Below are positions 59,459 through 64,000 of a stretch of 64,000 nt of DNA, one piece after another (positions within the stretch are counted from its first letter, which is position 1; each line of letters opens with the position of its first letter). Made by a program: the position numbers and the translations under genes. The notes under the pieces are model-generated. The model made no database searches and was not told the origin of the DNA. It saw only the letters and a list, made by a program, of their open reading frames with translations. The DNA is from Enoplolaimus lenunculus. Lineage: Eukaryota; Nematoda; Enoplea; Enoplida; Thoracostomopsidae. Where the stretch lies: assembly GCA_030248215.1 (NCBI GenBank), contig JASANG010002214.1, positions 62,001 to 126,000 on the forward strand. The letters are read 5' to 3'.

Positions 59459-59997
59459 TATTCATTTTGCCGCTCCTGAGCAACCCTTTTCTTGAGTTGA
59501 TCGGTTACAGACTATTGTTTATTTTTAATTCACTACGTACATATTTGTTGGACCCAGCAACGTTCCGTTTTAAATATTCGTTCTTTTGGGTACTTAGAAC
59601 TGATTTGCTCTGGTGCATTTTTGATGATTGCCATATCTGCTAAACTTTTTTCATGTGAAAACTTTAAATTCCCAAAATAATGAAAAAATCGTACCGTTGC
59701 ATAATAGTAACAGTGTTTCGCCATGACCAATTGTAGCCTGTTACGTTTCGATAAGACCACTGATAATTTAAATTTCCTTCAGCGAAATCTATTCTAGTTT
59801 AAAGAGATTTTGAGAATGTCTAATCAGCATTTTAGTATCATCTTTTAGTGGTTTAAAAAGTCGTTACTACGCTAAAATCAGATTGATCCAGAATAGATTA
59901 GGGTTGTGTGAGAAGTTCGTGATTTTGACTTAAGCCTGTATCCTGTATCGCCTGTATAGTTCTTTTCTCGATGTATGCTATTCGCTCTGATTTAGTA
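59459..59997. other. Intergenic, nothing recognised
   Basis: Mixed sequence between the microsatellite and the second family E copy. No supported gene, RNA or repeat boundaries. Confidence 0.45.
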
Positions 59998-61238
59998 AAA
60001 CGCGGCCGGTAAATGTTTATTATAAATCCCAACCCGCAACCCGTATGACACACAAAATACCCAAATTTAAGGCCAGCAAATCACAGGTTATGTAATTTAA
60101 CTGGTACCCGCGACCTGTGGGACACAAAACAACCGAAATTAAGGCCAGCAAATCACAGGTTATGTAATTTACTGGTACCCGAACCGTAAGACACGAAATA
60201 CCCAAATTAAAGGCCAGCAAATCACAGGTTATGTAATTCAACTGGTAACCCGAGCCGGAATCCTTAAAGCCGACGTCTGAATCTGATTTAATCCAGCCAC
60301 TGGCTTTACCGTACCAAATACTTTTGCCGTTTTCCAGAATCCGTGCAATTCTAACCCCGTTAGAATTACACCCCGTTAAACCGTGTACTCTAACCCCGTT
60401 AGAGTTACACCAAATTTCCGACCAATCTAACCCCGTTAGATTTGGCCCAGCCGTTGTAGAATAATAAATCTAACCCCGTTAGATTTACTAGACTACTTTT
60501 CCCCAGGTTTCCTTTAATATCCCAAGCTCCTTTAGCACATGACACCAGTATCCAATACTGGGTAATTTCCGCGCCCTGCGCAACGCCGATTAAAATCCGT
60601 GATGCCTGCTTTCCTTCACATGTTAAGCCACCGTGACAATCTTAAATTTAAATCCGTTCGACCTTACTTATTAAAATTTCCAAACGCAAGCCAAAATTCA
60701 AGAAGCAATGTAAAAATAAACGCTCACCGCCAACCAATAAACGCCAACCGATTCGTAAGAAAACTAAACCAAGACTGATTCCGGTCCTGGCTACCCATAT
60801 CGGCATCTCGACCTCATTTGCATTTTCGCCGACACCCACAATTGGGTGTCCGCAATGCGGTCGAGGTCGAGAGCCACCCAACCGGTACTACAACAACAAC
60901 AACCATGCCGGAGACACACAATAATAAAAGCACCATTTTGGTGCTGACATAGCCTAGCTATGTCGTTAAGCGCAATTATAGCCATCTCGATATGCACCAT
61001 TAATCAATACCATTCTATGGCCACGCAGGGCCCCAGGTAAGTTTACATTGCGGACACAGCCGCCATAGCATAGTTTTACCCATTTTTACGCCTTGTAGCA
61101 ACGCCTAAGCCTAACTTAAGTTCTAAGAGAGACTAGGTGGAGCCAGGAACTCCCTTAAGGTGTGGTTTTGATATAGGGTTTTATTTTAGTTTTAGTTTTT
61201 AGTTTGAAATAGGTTTAAGTGTGGCACAGCCACCTACA
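59998..61238 (-). mobile_element. Family E element, copy 2 (reverse orientation)
   Basis: This is the reverse complement of the copy at 50671 along its whole length, ending GTGTGGCACAGCCACCTACA. It is about 100 bp longer because the segment around GGCCAGCAAATCACAGGTTATG is present three times in tandem (60071, 60142, 60211) where copy 1 has it once. The four TCTAAC/GTTAGA stem-loops are conserved at 60340-60490. Copy 2 and copy 1 share outer and inner boundaries but have no matching flanks. Confidence 0.75.
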
Positions 61239-62078
61239 GGTTGTACTCAGGAGCTGCGCGCTAAACGCGCGTCGGGCAAAAAGGAATACCCGCGGCCAGA
61301 AGAATTTCACAGTGCGGATCAAAATTTATTAATCTTTACTAATCAAAAATTTTTATAAGAAAATTCGGAAAAGGATATTAATGTATTAAAAAACTTGAAT
61401 TTTTAAACTATTTTTACCGTATGAGTGAAAATTAATTACTACACTCCTGGTGATAACAGACGCAAATTGCACCCATGACCGGCCCGTAGCCAGCTCACCT
61501 TGCTAGGGGGTAAAAATATTTTCAGAAGGGGCATTCAAGGGTTTTGAATGAGTTTACAATTACAAGCAATGTTGAAAGCTTTCTAGGGGGCCCAGAATTT
61601 TCCAGTGGGGCCTAACCCCCCCCCCTGGCCCACTCTTGGCTGGGCCCGACCCATGAACGTCACCTCACTGTTTGTATTCAGAAGACTTGAGACCGGAATT
61701 GTATTTCCGGCGTTATCATGTCAAATACTGAACAAATTTTGCACGACGGGTGTAAACATTATCAGTGAAATTGTGCTCAAAATAAATTTTTCGGTAACAG
61801 TTGTTTTTTTCACAAAATCGCATTTATGATCAAGTGCTATTTGTTTGGGTTAATATTTGTCAAATTTTATATGCCTATTGTTTCAATTTGCGTACAGTCT
61901 ACATTCTCTATGTTCTATAGAAAATTTCTGACACTCAATAGCTTCAACGGTAAAATATTAACATTTTGCTATAATGGTTTCCGGCACCATCACGTACCCA
62001 ACAATAATGTGTTCCTTAAGGCATAGTTGCATTGTTTCGTGGCGTTTATATACAGTGTTGCTGTTTATAAGTACGTAT
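61239..62078. other. Intergenic, nothing recognised
   Basis: It includes a C10 homopolymer at 61616-61625 and a GGCCCAC-rich patch. No splice-supported frame. Confidence 0.45.
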
Positions 62079-62281
62079 GGCCCATGTAAAGATCACGGGC
62101 GGAGAGTTTTTTTGTGGGTCTAGAATAGTGTAAGGTTAAGCGGTAGATTAATTTTTTGCTTGGCTTAGGCTTAGGCTTAGGCTTAGGAATATGCTCATTC
62201 TTACGCTTAGGTTTAGGTTTAAGCTTAGGCTTAGGAATATGCTTATAATACTGTTCCGCTTCTGTTCTTTACCTTGACCAG
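62079..62281 (+). mobile_element. Family T element near the right-edge gene
   Basis: It starts GGCCCATGTAAAGATCACGG and ends TCTGTTCTTTACCTTGACC. The core contains GGCTTAGGCTTAGGCTTAGG and, after ATATGCTCATTCTTAC, a second block GCTTAGGTTTAGGTTTAAGC. Its end lies about 250 bp upstream of the membrane-protein start codon. Confidence 0.85.
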
Positions 62282-62527
62282 TAGGTTCATAGATATTTTT
62301 TCGTTCAGACGTTAATCGTTATAAATGCCTACTTTTATTACCCCTAATCCTAAAACAAAGCCTAATCGTAATTTTAATTCAAATCTCACGTCTGAATATA
62401 AAGCTAAATCATGAGTCTAAATCAAAGGCTAAACTTTCTAGTCTCTGTGTCGCCAACTCCTGCTGTCTCTTAGTTTAATAGGAGCCAATTGCTACAAAAT
62501 CTACATTGAACCGGTCTCAGCGACACA

Positions 62528-64000
62528 ATGGAATCCAATCCACCGTTCGATCACAACAGCATCGCCAATTCGTTCCGGCGACTCTCTGAACAGTCGAAAC
62601 TTGATTTGCAGTCAGACATCGGAGACTCATCGCGATCAGTTGCACCAGTCGATCCGGCGACAGACACAGCCGAGCGTCGGTTTCAATTTTTAATTCTATT
62701 CGGCGTTTTGTTTGTTGCACTTGGTTGTCTATGGATTGCAGTTGCGTGCATTATGTACTCGGTTATTTCGAGCACTGTTCAATCTGGCGAAGCTGACGTT
62801 GCGTCAATGAACGAAGGCCGCTGGTTGATGGCGTATGTTCCGGTTTGTGGAATTTTAATGATTATGTTTTTTTCGTACCGCTACGAAACACTTTATATCA
62901 GTGCTGCGGTTACGGCAGTACTTTCTGGCGTTTCAGCATGGACAACGTTATGGGTATACGGGTTGAATGTGTCCCGTTTGCTGGACACGACAGTTGATCA
63001 CAAACTTACTGGCGAACATTCGATATGGCAACTCAATGGTGGACTTCTGTTTGGGCACACAACGCGTCAGATTACCGGATATGTGCAAGCTGCAATCGCA
63101 ATGCTACCAATTGCACTTGGAACACAATTGACTACAATTTTGACAATGGTCAACTTAGTTCGTTTAGGATATAAACAGTACGGTCCTACGCCATTAACGA
63201 GATGGGTTAAAATACGTCTGACAACATGCGCCACACTACAATTATGTTGTGTCCTGCTGAGTGTACTTATTATTAGCTATGTGATTAAAAATGATTTTAC
63301 ACCAACGTCAACATTTGTCGCCGACGAAGTGTCCAGCAGTTGTAATATGCTCGTTTTGGTGATTGCCGTATTCTACTTGAACTATTGCCGGTGTTCTGAC
63401 ACGATCTGCACGCATCATTTGCGCTCAAATATTATTCTACTCAAAGCCAGTATTGCACTGTCAGCCATACTGTTTATTGGCGAAATTTATTCAACATGGA
63501 ACGCGTACGTGGTTACGGTGGTTGTACGCCAGCGAGCTTCAACGTATACCAGTATTATAAATCAAGGTTCCAGTTCAAACAATTTACCGTCGCAAGAAAT
63601 ATTAAATTGGAGCGACGCTGCGGTCAAACGGGCGCATTTTATGGAACATATAATTCTTCCGATGAATTTCGGCTCACATTTTGTTCGAGCTACGCTGAGT
63701 GGATATTTAACTGTAACCATTTATCAGACGGTATACGCGCCAAGTGCTAGGCTCAGCGTATGTTTGGGACACTCTGTGATACGCATTATACGCTGGTGTG
63801 CTGGTATTAGCTTACTAATTGCAACGATATACATTATGATAGATATTAGCTACGCAGCGATTCAAAAAGGATACCACGAGTCACTGGGTTACACTGGAGT
63901 TACCGTATTTTACGCAACTCTAACTGGGATATGTTTAGCATTATTTGTTCGAAATCAACTAACCGCATTGCCGGCGCTTGCATTGGCTTTATCTGTTATT
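62528..64000 (+). CDS. Polytopic membrane protein, unrecognised; 3' end beyond window
   Basis: One open frame of 491 codons runs without a stop or intron to the window edge. It begins MESNPPFDHNSIANSF, with a hydrophilic, Ser/Asp-rich N-terminus of about 50 residues and no signal peptide. I count about nine hydrophobic segments, near residues 53-80, 99-115, 122-145, 185-212, 229-252, 272-288, 302-335, 425-445 and 457-475. Between the seventh and eighth is a longer hydrophilic loop (335-420). Cysteines cluster in TM5 (CATLQLCC) and after TM6 (YCRCSDTIC). Codon use is even, the third positions are GC-richer than the surroundings, and the frame is open for 1.47 kb, so it is very probably coding. 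A good acceptor (CCGGTCTCAG) lies 7 bp upstream of the ATG, suggesting a 5' UTR intron or a leader splice. I recognise no family. Confidence 0.8.
   Translation, partial: MESNPPFDHNSIANSFRRLSEQSKLDLQSDIGDSSRSVAPVDPATDTAERRFQFLILFGVLFVALGCLWIAVACIMYSVISSTVQSGEADVASMNEGRWLMAYVPVCGILMIMFFSYRYETLYISAAVTAVLSGVSAWTTLWVYGLNVSRLLDTTVDHKLTGEHSIWQLNGGLLFGHTTRQITGYVQAAIAMLPIALGTQLTTILTMVNLVRLGYKQYGPTPLTRWVKIRLTTCATLQLCCVLLSVLIISYVIKNDFTPTSTFVADEVSSSCNMLVLVIAVFYLNYCRCSDTICTHHLRSNIILLKASIALSAILFIGEIYSTWNAYVVTVVVRQRASTYTSIINQGSSSNNLPSQEILNWSDAAVKRAHFMEHIILPMNFGSHFVRATLSGYLTVTIYQTVYAPSARLSVCLGHSVIRIIRWCAGISLLIATIYIMIDISYAAIQKGYHESLGYTGVTVFYATLTGICLALFVRNQLTALPALALALSVI

Noticed and set aside
50671-61238. A large intact virus-like element with 1.1-kb terminal inverted repeats
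   Set aside because: No structural or replication gene is seen between the arms, outer flanks do not match, and the interval is filled with unrelated small elements.

Overview
The window is animal nuclear DNA: AT-rich, with spliced genes, short to medium GT-AG introns and many small transposon families. Five genes are recognisable by comparison with conserved animal proteins, and a sixth runs off the right edge. The hexamer TTAGGC, the telomere repeat of most nematodes, occurs many times as short degenerate blocks. The thiolase and proteasome proteins also read as nematode-like. A nematode is therefore my best guess, but it rests on motif recall, not on a search.

Layout. 0-1.6 kb: a fragment of a CAGGG-ended transposon, five copies of a 153-bp tandem repeat, and a second, well-bounded transposon copy. 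2.2-10.8 kb, minus strand: THOC5, a THO/TREX mRNA-export subunit with at least 17 exons. 12.0-18.0 kb, plus: HADHB, the mitochondrial trifunctional protein beta subunit (3-ketoacyl-CoA thiolase), 12 exons. 18-22 kb: no gene; a tandemly duplicated tRNA-derived SINE and a tRNA-like fossil. 22.2-26.9 kb, plus: PSMB7, proteasome beta-2, 8 exons. 28.8-30.4 kb, plus: an HDHD3-like HAD hydrolase, 2 exons. 31-35 kb: repeats only. 35.3-46.8 kb, plus: INPP5F/SAC2, a phosphoinositide phosphatase, 10 exons, 1376 codons. 46.8-62.5 kb: 15.7 kb without a gene, packed with small mobile elements. 62.5-64.0 kb, plus: one open frame of 491 codons for a polytopic membrane protein I do not recognise; it continues past the window. 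The genes are unrelated housekeeping functions (RNA export, fatty-acid oxidation, proteolysis, phosphoinositide turnover) and share no operon-like arrangement.

The most unusual content is in the repeats. (1) A family of roughly 155-210 bp elements has inverted termini near GGCCCATGTAAAGATCAGG. Several copies have near-perfect 8-bp target duplications, and the core is made of TTAGGC telomere-type repeats. At least nine copies are present. (2) A 1.1-1.2 kb element occurs twice in opposite orientation. It carries four consecutive stem-loops with one shared loop but different stems, whose two arms change together. (3) A TIR-bounded element has an interior 21-bp minisatellite that reverses orientation in the middle. 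(4) HADHB intron 3 appears to end in AT instead of AG. The only two GC-donor introns found both carry copies of the same transposon family.
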